Of a stretch of 64,000 nucleotides of DNA, positions 27,684 to 36,648 are shown one piece after another; position 1 is the first letter of the stretch, and each line of letters opens with the position of its first letter. The position numbers and the translations under genes are program-made. The notes below the pieces were generated by a model, which was given only the letters and a program-made list of their open reading frames with translations, was not told where the DNA came from and ran no database searches. This stretch comes from Fischerella muscicola PCC 7414 (GTDB lineage: Bacteria; Cyanobacteriota; Cyanobacteriia; Cyanobacteriales; Nostocaceae): positions 1 through 64,000 of the forward strand of contig NZ_AJLK01000086.1 in assembly GCF_000317205.1 (NCBI RefSeq). The letters run 5' to 3'.

Positions 27684-28203
27684 AGAATCAAAACCAGTAC
27701 CAGCGCAGGAACAATCTCCAGTTATCGCAGCAGGTAAAGTTTCCCAGTGGTTGACGGAAAACGGCTTTGCCAACGAACCTTTACAACCTGATGTCAATGG
27801 TGTAGAAATTATCAAGGTAGAGGCAGATTTCTTGCTGCCAACTTGCACTGCTTTGTATGCCTACGGGTTTAATTATCTCCAGTTTCAAGGTGGGATTGAT
27901 TTAGGCCCTGGACAGGAATTGGTCAGTGTCTATCACTTGATAAAACTCAGTGATAATACTGATAAACCAGAGGAAGTACGTATCAAAGTTTTCTTGCCAC
28001 GAGAAAATCCGAGAGTACCTTCAGTTTACTGGATTTGGAAGACAGCTGACTGGCAAGAGCGCGAGTCTTACGATATGTTCGGGATTGTTTATGAAGGACA
28101 CCCGAACTTGAAGCGAATTTTAATGCCGGAAGATTGGGTAGGTTGGCCCTTGCGTAAGGATTACGTTTCGCCTGATTTTTACGAGTTGCAAGACGCTTAT
28201 TAG
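27676..28203 (+). CDS. ndhJ: NAD(P)H-quinone oxidoreductase subunit J
   Basis: NdhJ (NuoC, 30-kDa type) of the NDH-1 peripheral arm. The 175-residue product has the family signature around residues 115-150: [20 protein letters not shown] followed by [19 protein letters not shown]. Start is GTG 27676, within the end of ndhK and just after a strong AGGAGGAGG site. Last gene of ndhCKJ; an intrinsic terminator follows 25 bases after the stop. Confidence 0.97.
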   Translation: MAEESKPVPAQEQSPVIAAGKVSQWLTENGFANEPLQPDVNGVEIIKVEADFLLPTCTALYAYGFNYLQFQGGIDLGPGQELVSVYHLIKLSDNTDKPEEVRIKVFLPRENPRVPSVYWIWKTADWQERESYDMFGIVYEGHPNLKRILMPEDWVGWPLRKDYVSPDFYELQDAY

Positions 28204-28228
28204 TAGTGAATAGCATCTCATGCTGTTG

Positions 28229-28268
28229 ACCCCCTTCTCCGTAGCTGGAGAGGGGGGTGGTTTTTTTT
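28229..28268 (+). terminator. intrinsic terminator of ndhCKJ
   Basis: ACCCCCTTCTCC (28229-28240) pairs with GGAGAGGGGGGT (28247-28258) over a 6-base loop, and eight T residues follow at 28261. A strong Rho-independent terminator on the plus strand. Its stem resembles the GC-rich CTCTCC/GGAGAG hairpins found elsewhere in the window. Confidence 0.9.
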
Positions 28269-28430
28269 CAGGAAGCAGGGGGCAGAAAATACTCTTGGCT
28301 GTAAAGGTCTAAAACTATTTCCATTTGAGAGACAAAACGTGCTAAATACCGTTCTGGAATACAAAATCTTTCTGCTTCCCAGGGGCGTAATTTATTTTTT
28401 TAAGCCCTATACGAAGGCTACCGCCTATGA

Positions 28431-30125
28431 TTAATGAGGGTTTGAATCTCCTACTAATTGTCTTTTAGTTTTGCCTTCTTTTGTAGTTTTGCTTTCTTCA
28501 ATAAAAGAATAATGTGGCAATAAGCTTAAGATATGATCACAGAAATTAAGTAACCAATATTTAATATTAAATCTTGTTTGTTTTTGCTTGTTTACAAGCT
28601 TTTGCAAAATCTCGGGTTTAATTTTTTCATATTCTGTTTTCAAAATTGTTTTACTTTCAGGAAGAGAAGATATTGTATTGAGCTTTTGGCTATAATCCAA
28701 CCAATCTAATAGTTGCTGACGCTGAAATGCACTCAGAGTTAAGGTGATGACATTTACACAAACTGTTGGATCTTCTAAGGCGAAAAAGAGTAGATGGTAG
28801 TATCCAGTATTTACTAAACTTTGTACTAGTTTTTGCCCTTTAGTATCTTTTAAATCTAAAAAGCAAGATAGCCATCGTGTCAGTTGAACTTGTGCATCTG
28901 ATAAAACAGTTATCCACAAGATAATAGGATATAGATTTTTTTGAAAGATAAATTCTGTATAATTATTCTTATCTATAAATTTAGCGATTTCTTTTTTAGC
29001 TAACATAGCCCAAAAAGTAGGTACGCTTCCTTGTTCAGTGGGTAATAAATGTGAAAAACAAATTGGAGCTATTGGTTGATTTTTCGGCCAACTCTTCTGT
29101 AAACAAAATTTTTCAGATAATGACGTAACAGGTACTAAATGTAATAGTTCTTGATTTTGAATATTTTTCTGCTTATCAGAAATAAGATTATTATATTTAC
29201 GCTGTAACTGTTCTAATACTACTAATATTTGACTAATATCTTGAGGGCGATCGCTTACTTCTTTAGCTAAGCAACTCATTACTAATTTTTTTAGCTCCTT
29301 GGGTATAGATATCTGAGGTGCTATATCTTCAAACATAGGGGGCATTTCAAAGCGATGAGCTTGATACCAATCACCAAAAGAATTACTTTTAATTTGGAAT
29401 GGATGTTTGCCTGTTAGCATTTCAAACATCAAAACTCCTAAGCTGTAGATATCGGAACGCACATCTAAGAGTTTACGTCCTTCCATATGTTCTGGAGAAC
29501 AATAAGGTAAACTACCAATAAAAGATTCAGCTAGGGTAATTCCAGCACGCTCAGTTAAAAATTTGGCAATACCAAAATCTAAAATTTTGACAATCTTATC
29601 TTTACTATCATCTTCGGTAAGAAATATATTTTCTGGTTTAATATCTCGGTGAATAACTGGAAAAATTTCTCCTTTAATACTGACACCCTGATGAGCACAC
29701 TGTAAACCCAAACAAATTTGATGACAAATTTCTAAAAATCTTGGTATTTTTAAATGCTCATTCTTCAAAATTTGTTTAAGATTTTTTCCTTGCAAATACT
29801 CCATGACATAATAGGGGATTTTGTCTTCGGTGACACCATAACTCAATACTCGAACGATGTGTGTACTTTTGCGTCCTAATTGAGCGCCAATAAAAATTTC
29901 TCTGGCAAAGCGTTGAGAAAGTTGTTGATTAGCTAAATTCATTGACAAAATCTTAACTGCAACTGGCATACCACCTTTTGCTACATCTTCTGCGAGGTAG
30001 ACTTTACCCATTCCACCTTTGCCAATTAAATCTCTAATCAGATAACGACTGTTGAGAAATTTGCCAATATAAGCATCTAATTCTGTTTTTTGTTTAACTT
30101 GACGATGAATTTCATTTTGCAACAT
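28431..30125 (-). CDS. Hanks-type serine/threonine protein kinase
   Basis: A 564-residue eukaryotic-like kinase. The kinase domain (about 28-310) has the Gly-rich loop LIGKGGMGKVYLAED, Lys58 in VAVKIL, the catalytic loop HRDIKPENIFL with Asp161, the DFG motif LDFGIAKF with Asp183, and a P+1 region GSLPYCSPEHM. All residues for activity are present. The C-terminal 250 residues are soluble, helical and rich in Leu and Lys, with no membrane segment and no recognised sensor domain (no PASTA, WD40 or GAF). The last residues run into the intergenic region. Monocistronic, convergent with ndhJ. Substrate unknown. Confidence 0.93.
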   Translation of the reverse strand: MLQNEIHRQVKQKTELDAYIGKFLNSRYLIRDLIGKGGMGKVYLAEDVAKGGMPVAVKILSMNLANQQLSQRFAREIFIGAQLGRKSTHIVRVLSYGVTEDKIPYYVMEYLQGKNLKQILKNEHLKIPRFLEICHQICLGLQCAHQGVSIKGEIFPVIHRDIKPENIFLTEDDSKDKIVKILDFGIAKFLTERAGITLAESFIGSLPYCSPEHMEGRKLLDVRSDIYSLGVLMFEMLTGKHPFQIKSNSFGDWYQAHRFEMPPMFEDIAPQISIPKELKKLVMSCLAKEVSDRPQDISQILVVLEQLQRKYNNLISDKQKNIQNQELLHLVPVTSLSEKFCLQKSWPKNQPIAPICFSHLLPTEQGSVPTFWAMLAKKEIAKFIDKNNYTEFIFQKNLYPIILWITVLSDAQVQLTRWLSCFLDLKDTKGQKLVQSLVNTGYYHLLFFALEDPTVCVNVITLTLSAFQRQQLLDWLDYSQKLNTISSLPESKTILKTEYEKIKPEILQKLVNKQKQTRFNIKYWLLNFCDHILSLLPHYSFIEESKTTKEGKTKRQLVGDSNPH

Positions 30126-30668
30126 AAAATAAATTATTCCTTGGATATTAATAATATTTCAAAAATATTTAATATATAATCTTATGGTGAAAACGAATCA
30201 ACATTTTTAAACCTTATTTATTTACTATAAAAATCAATACAAGTGATTATAAAAGTTTGACAAACTCATCCCAGTAAAAATATGTAAAACGCCTGTAAAA
30301 CTGGTTTAACATATTTATGAATTAACAAGTATGAGAAATTACACTGAAACTGAAGGGCTAGTTACTAATCTTGGGAATTAAATAAGTAGTTACACTGATT
30401 TTTTAGTGGTTAGTATTTGTAGTTAAGGATATTACCCGCGAACAAACAATGTTTGCGGTAATGGTACAAAGTTTACGTATTACTAGTGTTTTGGCAATTA
30501 TTGTGCTAACAAAGGTAGTATTGCATTCAACGCTGTTGTTGCCCGTAAGGCGCTGATAACTTGAATCAAGTGGAGTAGAACGAAGAAAATTAACCTTACC
30601 CAACAGGAGCAAGGTTTTGCAAATGACATTTGAGATTGTAGGCGATCGCTATTGAAATCAGCGATATC
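30126..30668. other. intergenic region upstream of the kinase and downstream of mrpB, no gene seen
   Basis: This 543-bp spacer is AT-rich near the kinase start (30126-30330), becomes mixed in composition afterwards, and ends with a HIP1-like octamer near 30642. A short minus-strand frame at 30403-30612 has no protein-like features. No RNA gene was recognised. Confidence 0.5.
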
Positions 30669-31331
30669 TCACAACAATCCCCGATAACGAATAAAAACCA
30701 AAATAACCGCCCACGACCCCAACGCGACTTTTACTGCCACCAGAATATTAAGTATGGGGATAACCCCGCCGCTGACAAGGGCGCCCAATTCTCCGTGCGG
30801 TAATTCTACTCCAGCCAAAGTTATCACCGCCAGTACAGTGAAAATCAGAACCGAAACCTTCTCCCATGTAGCGGCGTGCCAGCGCTTGTAAATTTCCTGC
30901 ATCCACTGCGATGATGAGGTAATCGCCACTAGACCGATCGCCGTTCCCCCCGCTACCCCAGCTGCAAAACCACCACCAGGACTCAAATGCCCCCGAATCG
31001 CCAATTCGATACCCACCAACGCGGCAATTGTTGCTCCGAGGCGCGCCAGGACAATTGATGGTTGATCGGTGAATTGATAGATTGTACAAGACGGTCTTTC
31101 ATTCGCCAACAGAAAACTAGCACCCAAGATCGCAATTGTAAATACAACTACTTCAAAGATAGTGTCGTACAGACGATTCCTGAAAATGATCGCTGAAACT
31201 GCATTTGGGACTCCACTATCTCGGACAATGGACTCGACTATAGAGATTGACAAGTCTGGTGCTGGGTTGGGAATGACGAGCATTTTGACGTACAGCGCTA
31301 TCCCTGCGATAATATAGACCCATTTCATCAA
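30669..31331 (-). CDS. mrpB: Mrp antiporter subunit B (MnhB-like)
   Basis: Last gene of the Mrp Na+/H+ antiporter operon. The 220-residue membrane protein has about six hydrophobic segments. The C-terminal two-thirds carry the MnhB domain, including GIELAIRGHLSPGGGFAAGVAGG and LPHGELGALVSGGVIPILN. The N-terminal part (about 1-80) adds two membrane segments and an 'SIVESIVRDSGVPNAVSAI' segment. In many bacteria that segment is the end of MrpA. It overlaps the previous gene by four bases. Base composition is richer in G+C than neighbouring operons. Confidence 0.9.
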   Translation of the reverse strand: MMKWVYIIAGIALYVKMLVIPNPAPDLSISIVESIVRDSGVPNAVSAIIFRNRLYDTIFEVVVFTIAILGASFLLANERPSCTIYQFTDQPSIVLARLGATIAALVGIELAIRGHLSPGGGFAAGVAGGTAIGLVAITSSSQWMQEIYKRWHAATWEKVSVLIFTVLAVITLAGVELPHGELGALVSGGVIPILNILVAVKVALGSWAVILVFIRYRGLL

Positions 31332-31912
31332 TGCTTCTCCCCTGACTCTGGTGTACTTACATAAGTTAGGGTTGTCCCTGGTAAAGAAAGTTCGTTTTGT
31401 ATGATTTCATAGATGCGTTGCACCCTGGTCGTGGTGTGATACGATCGCTCTTCGTCCCCAGGTACTGGACCGTTTTGATCGCTGTGTTCTGCTCGGCTAC
31501 AAGTCGCATGGACTTCTTTGTCCAGCAGTGCCCGGTGCAAAGCCTGCATATTTGTGTAGGTTACTAATTCAAGGCGCATATGGCGTTTGCCAAAAATTGT
31601 TCGTAACTCATCCATCAGTTGCCCAAAATGGTGATCTTCATCTGCCTCCACCGACTCGTCTTTAATCACGCCCAGACGCATGACCAGCGAGGAACGCACC
31701 GTAATTGCATAGAGAGTAATTGCAAGCATAGTACCCACCAATGCTTCGGTCAAAGCAACATCCGGCGCTCCCAAAACTGCATATACCAATACCGCCACTG
31801 CTCCCAGGATGCCACGGATGACTAAGGCGTGGTATGGATTGACCTGAAGTACCAGCATAGACGCAGCCAAAGGCAGCAGAGCGATGATGACATAGATATA
31901 GCTATCAATCAT
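31328..31912 (-). CDS. mrpA: MrpA C-terminal-like subunit (DUF4040/MbhD type) with soluble tail
   Basis: A 194-residue protein that corresponds only to the region C-terminal of the antiporter core in full-length MrpA. Three hydrophobic segments include the DUF4040/MbhD signature YAVLGAPDVALTEALVGTM (about 40-60). A soluble, charged C-terminal part of about 100 residues has no family I can name. The N-terminal proton-channel module of classical MrpA is absent. ATG 31912 is chosen, because the longer frame from 32011 would start inside mrpG. It overlaps mrpG by 8 bases and mrpB by 4. The symbol follows the usual naming in cyanobacterial mrp operons and is not certain. Confidence 0.82.
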   Translation of the reverse strand: MIDSYIYVIIALLPLAASMLVLQVNPYHALVIRGILGAVAVLVYAVLGAPDVALTEALVGTMLAITLYAITVRSSLVMRLGVIKDESVEADEDHHFGQLMDELRTIFGKRHMRLELVTYTNMQALHRALLDKEVHATCSRAEHSDQNGPVPGDEERSYHTTTRVQRIYEIIQNELSLPGTTLTYVSTPESGEKH

Positions 31913-32183
31913 TATTACCTCCTCTACTGGAACAGTATGCCAACACATACCCCAGCATCGTATTCCAGATTGCCAAAGAGATAATGGCGAGGATAAGTAA
32001 CGGCCATTCACTGGGAATCTTCAGAAGCAACCCAAAGATGATGCTCATCGATCCCAGGGTATCTGCCACGGAAAGACTATGGAGCTTGAACAATACTGAT
32101 CGCTTGCCGAGCAGATGAGAGGTTCCCCAAAACGAGAAGACGATTCCGATGCCGATGCAGATATAGCTAAACAGGTTGATCAT
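31905..32183 (-). CDS. mrpG: Mrp antiporter subunit G
   Basis: A 92-residue protein with three membrane segments. The segment VLFKLHSLSVADTLGSMSIIFGLLL is the family hallmark (short loop after the first span, with LHSLS-ADTLG). MrpG is a small structural subunit of the Mrp complex. It starts at ATG 32183 about 104 bases after the mrpF stop, the only real gap in the operon; that gap contains AT-rich sequence and may hold a secondary promoter. Its end overlaps the next gene. Confidence 0.9.
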   Translation of the reverse strand: MINLFSYICIGIGIVFSFWGTSHLLGKRSVLFKLHSLSVADTLGSMSIIFGLLLKIPSEWPLLILAIISLAIWNTMLGYVLAYCSSRGGNND

Positions 32184-32287
32184 AAGTAGTTGGACAAAAT
32201 TAAATTTATTAGTAGAGAAAGGGAACAGGGAACTGGGAACAGAAATACAGTTTTGTGTAATTAATTCTGCCTAAGTACTTATCTCAC

Positions 32288-32551
32288 TCAATTTGATACA
32301 TCACTCATTCGTTTAATTACATGTGCCAGCAGCATTAATGCAGCATTTCCCACACTTAGGATAATTACCCCTACAACACCGATCATCCAATCATCACGCA
32401 AAACGGATACCACCAAGATCATGACCGATGTCTTGGTCGCGATACTTGAAAATGCCAACATCTTCTGCCAGATACTGTCATCCTTCCATGCCTCGTAGAT
32501 GGGGATGAGCAGGGCCAGAATCATTGCAATCAGTACCAAGTTCAAGTTCAT
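32288..32551 (-). CDS. mrpF: Mrp antiporter subunit F
   Basis: An 87-residue protein with three predicted membrane segments, the second and third spanning TKTSVMILVVSVLRDDWMIGVVGVIILSVG. Length and topology fit MrpF/PhaF, a small subunit of the Mrp Na+/H+ antiporter. The sequence is divergent, so the call leans on its place between mrpE and mrpG. Start overlaps mrpE by four bases. Confidence 0.85.
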   Translation of the reverse strand: MNLNLVLIAMILALLIPIYEAWKDDSIWQKMLAFSSIATKTSVMILVVSVLRDDWMIGVVGVIILSVGNAALMLLAHVIKRMSDVSN

Positions 32552-32940
32552 GCTTTGTTCTTCCTCCGTCGAACTCGGTGTACTTCATACCAGCCATCTT
32601 CGTGGTATTTCAAGACAATAGTCTTTGGCGTAAAGGTAATTAGGAATATATCTAGAAATATGAGTCCGGGCGTCCGTCCTGGTTTGACTCGTTCCAAGGT
32701 GACATCTTCTTGGGTATGGGGACGAAGGATGATTTCAATAGCCTCAATGTAGGCCTGTGGAATTGCCACGATGACCTCAAAGAGTGCCCGCAACCAATCC
32801 TTCAATCTTCCTAAGGATTTGGGGCTTCCTGGTAACAGGAGAGCGACACTCACACCAATGATGATGTTTGCCACACTCAGATTGGCGGTGAGCAGAAACC
32901 AGATGACCAGTCGCAATATCAGATTCAAATACCCAATCAT
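32548..32940 (-). CDS. mrpE: Mrp antiporter subunit E
   Basis: A 130-residue MrpE/MnhE protein. Two N-terminal hydrophobic segments (LNLILRLVIWFLLTANLSVANIIIGV) are followed by the conserved soluble region with KTIVLKYHEDGWYEVHRVRR at its end. MrpE is needed for assembly and activity of the complex. It overlaps mrpD by four bases upstream and mrpF by four bases downstream, so translation of the operon is coupled. Confidence 0.92.
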   Translation of the reverse strand: MIGYLNLILRLVIWFLLTANLSVANIIIGVSVALLLPGSPKSLGRLKDWLRALFEVIVAIPQAYIEAIEIILRPHTQEDVTLERVKPGRTPGLIFLDIFLITFTPKTIVLKYHEDGWYEVHRVRRRKNKA

Positions 32941-34361
32941 GCAAACACCATCCAGAACAGCAGAACCAACATCAAACTCATCACCCCGATCAGATGCTCA
33001 AATTCCTCAAGTACACGCGGCAGCTTGAGTACTGATCGTTGAAAAATCAAAAAATATGCCACCCAACCAACGCCGATAATTGCGAGTGGTTTGATAATAT
33101 TCGCGACGGTATACGCCTCGAAATACACAATATTTGCCAGAATCAGACCACCAATCAACAGAATCACCGCTGGCCAGAAACCGCGTCGTACCTCTGCTTG
33201 TCCGCCACGCGGCAAAAAGATGAATTTGGCAAATGATATTGCTGTTCCCAGGGCCGCAACGTTCATAGCGATCGCTTGCCAAGGGAGCAAATTCTTCGTT
33301 GTCAAAACCTTTGCCCCAAAGCCAGACAACATGGGAAAGCCTGAGATCGAGAAACTGGCCATGACTAGGGCAATCCAGACCCCGGTATTAATCGGCTTCT
33401 GTTGCAACTCCTTGAAGTTTCGGCTAGGTAAGGCTCCGGCGGTCAGAAACAGCGCCGATTTGACTAGACCGTGGGTCAGTGCATAAAAGCCACCTACTTT
33501 CGGTGCGGCAAGGATAAAGCCTAACTGCGAAACTGTGTGAAACGCCAGCATCCGCTTGGTATCCTTTTCAAAGACTGCATAGAACACTCCCAGCAGCGCC
33601 GACCCAACTCCGAATAGCCTGACTATCGGATCAACCTCATCTACCATCAGCGCACAACGCACCAACGGATAGACACCAGCCTTGACCACAATTCCCGACA
33701 GCATGGCCGATACGGGTGTTTCTGCTTCCGAATGAGTCAACGGTAGCCACAATCCCGATACAAAGATTCCTCCCTTCACCAAAAGTCCCAGAAAGATCAG
33801 AGCTAGGGCTTCGGGAGGCGCCCCGCGCAAACTGGCAAAACTAAACGAATGATTTGCCTTATACGCCAGCACCGCGCCCACCAGGTAAAACAGCATTGCC
33901 ACGTTGCTGATAAAGAGATAGCGCAAAGCCACCCAAATCGAGCGATCGCTGCGGGGATAGGCAATTAAGAGAAACGCGGCAATCCCGCTCACCTCTAACG
34001 CCACGTATAAACTGATAAAATCCGCACAGACAAACGCGGCATTTATACTGCCGTGCAAAATGATGGTCTGGGCATAAAAAAAAGCTGTCTTATCGCTGTG
34101 CCAACAGTAGAGGATGACCGCCGCCGTTACCAGGGCATTTGTCAATATAAAGTAGCCACTCAATTGATTGATCGCTAATGTGACGCCGAAATTATCCAGT
34201 AATTGCAGTGTCAGTGGTGGTTCGGCAAATAGCAGCAACGCATATCCACCTGAAACCAGGGCCATGCCCAGTGCCAGATAGCGATCCAGTTTGGGGAGTA
34301 GATAAATAATGAACCCCACAAAAAACGGGAGTCCGATCCAGGCGATTGTAAAGGTACTCAT
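32937..34361 (-). CDS. mrpD: Mrp antiporter subunit D (proton-translocating subunit)
   Basis: A 474-residue protein with about 13-14 membrane segments, related to NuoM/NuoN of complex I. Conserved features include the Lys-containing helices SGIVVKAGVYPLVRCALMV and FEKDTKRMLAFHTVSQLGF, and the segment YALTHGLVKSALFLTAGA. This is the only antiporter-type subunit in the operon because no full-length MrpA is present. Overlaps mrpC and mrpE by four bases each. The gene uses more G and C than neighbouring photosynthesis genes. Confidence 0.94.
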   Translation of the reverse strand: MSTFTIAWIGLPFFVGFIIYLLPKLDRYLALGMALVSGGYALLLFAEPPLTLQLLDNFGVTLAINQLSGYFILTNALVTAAVILYCWHSDKTAFFYAQTIILHGSINAAFVCADFISLYVALEVSGIAAFLLIAYPRSDRSIWVALRYLFISNVAMLFYLVGAVLAYKANHSFSFASLRGAPPEALALIFLGLLVKGGIFVSGLWLPLTHSEAETPVSAMLSGIVVKAGVYPLVRCALMVDEVDPIVRLFGVGSALLGVFYAVFEKDTKRMLAFHTVSQLGFILAAPKVGGFYALTHGLVKSALFLTAGALPSRNFKELQQKPINTGVWIALVMASFSISGFPMLSGFGAKVLTTKNLLPWQAIAMNVAALGTAISFAKFIFLPRGGQAEVRRGFWPAVILLIGGLILANIVYFEAYTVANIIKPLAIIGVGWVAYFLIFQRSVLKLPRVLEEFEHLIGVMSLMLVLLFWMVFA

Positions 34362-34693
34362 GGCGTATTATTCTTCTCGATTTCGTTGCTTTCTAATGTG
34401 GGATTATCCCGTGCCAACTTCATGACACCGACCAGCATTAAGGCTTGAATCGAAAAGCCGATCACAATCGCCGTTAAGATGACCGCCTGGGGAACCGGAT
34501 CGGAGTAAGCAACATTTTTGACGTCTGAAAAAATAGGTGTGAACAAGCCATCTCGCGATGCTATCAGCACGTAATAAGCGATAACCCCCGTACTTATGAC
34601 ATCCATAGAGATGATCTTCATCACAAGGTTCTTTTTAAGGATGATGCCGAAAAATCCGCACAATATTGTTGCAAATATACATGCTTCTAACAC
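34358..34693 (-). CDS. mrpC: Mrp antiporter subunit C
   Basis: A 111-residue NuoK-like protein with three membrane segments (about 1-20, 25-46 and 70-96). The end of the third span, DPVPQAVILTAIVIGFSIQALML, is the MrpC hallmark. First gene of the mrp run on the minus strand, so the operon order is C-D-E-F-G-A-B. The promoter should lie in the about 700-bp spacer upstream, which also holds a transposase remnant. Confidence 0.93.
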   Translation of the reverse strand: MLEACIFATILCGFFGIILKKNLVMKIISMDVISTGVIAYYVLIASRDGLFTPIFSDVKNVAYSDPVPQAVILTAIVIGFSIQALMLVGVMKLARDNPTLESNEIEKNNTP

Positions 34694-34796
34694 GGGAATT
34701 GCCTGTTGGATAAGGGTTAACCGTAACTTTATAGGGAAAAAATAAACTATTTGTGTAGGACTTTGAAAATTCCTTAAGAATGAACAAGTATGTTAG

Positions 34797-34985
34797 CTAT
34801 AGCTGTAAGATTTTATCCAGACAAGTTTTTTTAGGACTGTAGTCTGTTCGTTGACTTTCTGCCAACACCCTCCCCAGATATGGACGGAACGCTTGATCCT
34901 GGGTTTGCCGACTAGAAAATTCGTCAAACCGACCACACCATGACTCAAAGCATTTTGGCATCGCTGATACAAATGCGTATTTCAA
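34797..34985 (-). pseudogene. N-terminal remnant of an IS701-like transposase
   Basis: A 62-residue frame whose part MPKCFESWCGRFDEF and RPYLGRVLAESQRTDYSPK resembles the start of IS701/IS4-family DDE transposases, where a WC-RFD motif is followed by FR-YL-GLL. The conserved catalytic domain (hundreds of residues) is missing, and the frame stops after about 60 residues. I infer a decayed insertion sequence just upstream of the mrp operon. Confidence 0.5.
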
Positions 34986-35268
34986 TTGGCGCTACTCCTT
35001 GTTGAGTCTGACGCAAAAGCCATTCCCAATAAGTATTTTCGCTTATTTTTGTACCTCTTTTTTACAAAGTTTCATATAATTTTTTGATGGAAATGCATTG
35101 ATATAACTCTATACATCAAATCACATTACATCAACAATATTATGGGAATCTGGTTTAATGCTTCAAAGGTTTTGAACATAAAAGCCTTTTTGTTTAAGGC
35201 TTATCCCTACTTTATCCCTATACCCTAGCCTTTTGCTAATGTAAGTTAAAATCATGTATTCTCTTGGT

Positions 35269-35333
35269 GCCTTAGTGTCTTTGTAGTTAATGAAATGATT
35301 TTTTTTCGCCACTAAAACACAAAGACACAAAGG
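35269..35333. repeat. foldback repeat (CTTTGTGTCTTTGTG type)
   Basis: CCTTAGTGTCTTTGTAGTT and the downstream ACTAAAACACAAAGACACAAAGG are imperfect inverted copies separated by an A/T-rich loop. Units of this CTTTGTGTCTTTGTG form are dispersed repeats in cyanobacterial genomes. The rest of the 34694-35416 spacer, apart from the transposase remnant, shows no gene; a minus-strand frame at 35163-35405 runs through this repeat. Confidence 0.6.
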
Positions 35334-35416
35334 TGAAAAGTTCATAATTGGGCAAAGTTTATTGGGATTGGAACCCGCCACTGTCTTGTGTGTATCAGAC
35401 TTCAAGTCAAACAGTG

Positions 35417-36604
35417 TTAGCGTTGGAAATTAAGATTTCTCAGACGACGCAGTAACCTCATTAGTGGTGACTCTATCTTAAGTTCAAAAGCTAAAAATTG
35501 GGTACGTTGCAGAGAATTAAAATTATTGTCGCTGACAAGAATTAATGAGCGCTGTCCATTGGGTAATTTGGGGCCAAGAGTTAAACCTTCGATATTGTCC
35601 AAAAATACGTCAAGCTTTCTTAAATCAAAAAGTAGCTTTTTCTGGACTGGTTTAATGTTTTTTGTATCTAATGCCAAAATACTTTCGACATTATGAATAT
35701 CCGAAGCGTCTGCTAAAGAAACTTGAAACAATGCAATATAAAATCCTAAACCAGTAAAACTTCGTTCTAAACTCAGAAAATGTCCTTGATTGTCAAGAGC
35801 AATTAAATCAGGTATGCCGCTAGCAAATTTGCGAGATATATTAAAAAATGGTGCTATCGGTTCAGTGAGATAAAGAAATTCTTTTTCTGGTTGATTGGTA
35901 AATAGATTATATTGTAAAATTCGACATGGGCTACTAGTACTTGGCTTCGCTTCTGCACCATCTTGGATGAGAGCATTTTCAGTGACTGTGAATAAATTTT
36001 TTTCGTTGGGTGTAATTGTCAGGCTTTCAAAAGCTAAGTTATTGCGGATACCTTGTTTTCGAATTTTATCGGGTAAAAATTTCTTTGGTATAGGCAGTGT
36101 TGTTAGTGCTTTACCAGAAGATAAAGAAAACTCTTGAATAAAAGGATTGATTAATTGATTCGCATCACCTTCAGAAGAAATAAATACTGTTGACTTGTTA
36201 GTTAAGGCTATTCCTTCTGCATCGATACTACCAGCAGCAAATGTTTTACCAGCTTCATTCAGCAGTGGGATGACTGCAACAGTAGTAACGCCACTCTCTT
36301 GAAGTGAGCCTTTGCTTAGGTCTATTTTAAGAGTGTAAAAACGAGCAGCAGCTTTATTGCTACGATCATCAGATATGGCATAATATAAATTATTTTTAGA
36401 ATCATAGGTGATACCAGATAATCCTCCTACTTCAGTTTTTTGAAATAAAAAACCTTTGGGTAAAGTAGCAGAACCAATAAATTTTATATCTGCAATTTCA
36501 ACAGCAGCTGAGCTTAAATTACTAAAGAATAAAATGATGACTAAAATTGGCAGAAAAAATAAAATAATTTGGGGAACTTTCAGGATTTTTCTGAAAAATT
36601 GCAT
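35417..36604 (-). CDS. exported phytase-like (esterase-like phytase family) protein
   Basis: A 395-residue exported protein with an N-terminal membrane signal (about residues 10-33), followed by a beta-propeller-like domain of the 'esterase-like activity of phytase' family (PF13449). Family features visible are GGLSGITYDSKNNLYYAISDDRS (about 63-85), the segment SIDAEGIALTNKSTVFISSEGD (about 122-143) and near the end DNIEGLTLGPKLPNGQRSLILVSDNNF. The protein probably acts in the periplasm or at the outer membrane. Substrate is unproven. It lies just downstream of the TM0106-type nuclease gene on the same strand (44 bases), so they may be cotranscribed. Confidence 0.88.
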   Translation of the reverse strand: MQFFRKILKVPQIILFFLPILVIILFFSNLSSAAVEIADIKFIGSATLPKGFLFQKTEVGGLSGITYDSKNNLYYAISDDRSNKAAARFYTLKIDLSKGSLQESGVTTVAVIPLLNEAGKTFAAGSIDAEGIALTNKSTVFISSEGDANQLINPFIQEFSLSSGKALTTLPIPKKFLPDKIRKQGIRNNLAFESLTITPNEKNLFTVTENALIQDGAEAKPSTSSPCRILQYNLFTNQPEKEFLYLTEPIAPFFNISRKFASGIPDLIALDNQGHFLSLERSFTGLGFYIALFQVSLADASDIHNVESILALDTKNIKPVQKKLLFDLRKLDVFLDNIEGLTLGPKLPNGQRSLILVSDNNFNSLQRTQFLAFELKIESPLMRLLRRLRNLNFQR

Positions 36605-36648
36605 GGGTAAGCGTTGCTAACATAAAAGTCAACAATACGATACCATGC

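Noticed and set aside
28431-28460. tRNA T-arm-like string (TTTGAATCTCC) at the 3' end of the kinase gene
   Set aside because: No acceptor or anticodon stem can be drawn around it on either strand.
30403-30612. 69-aa minus-strand frame downstream of mrpB
   Set aside because: No motif, no ribosome-binding site, and the composition is that of spacer DNA.
35163-35405. 80-aa minus-strand frame
   Set aside because: It runs through the foldback repeat at 35269-35333 and has no protein-like pattern.
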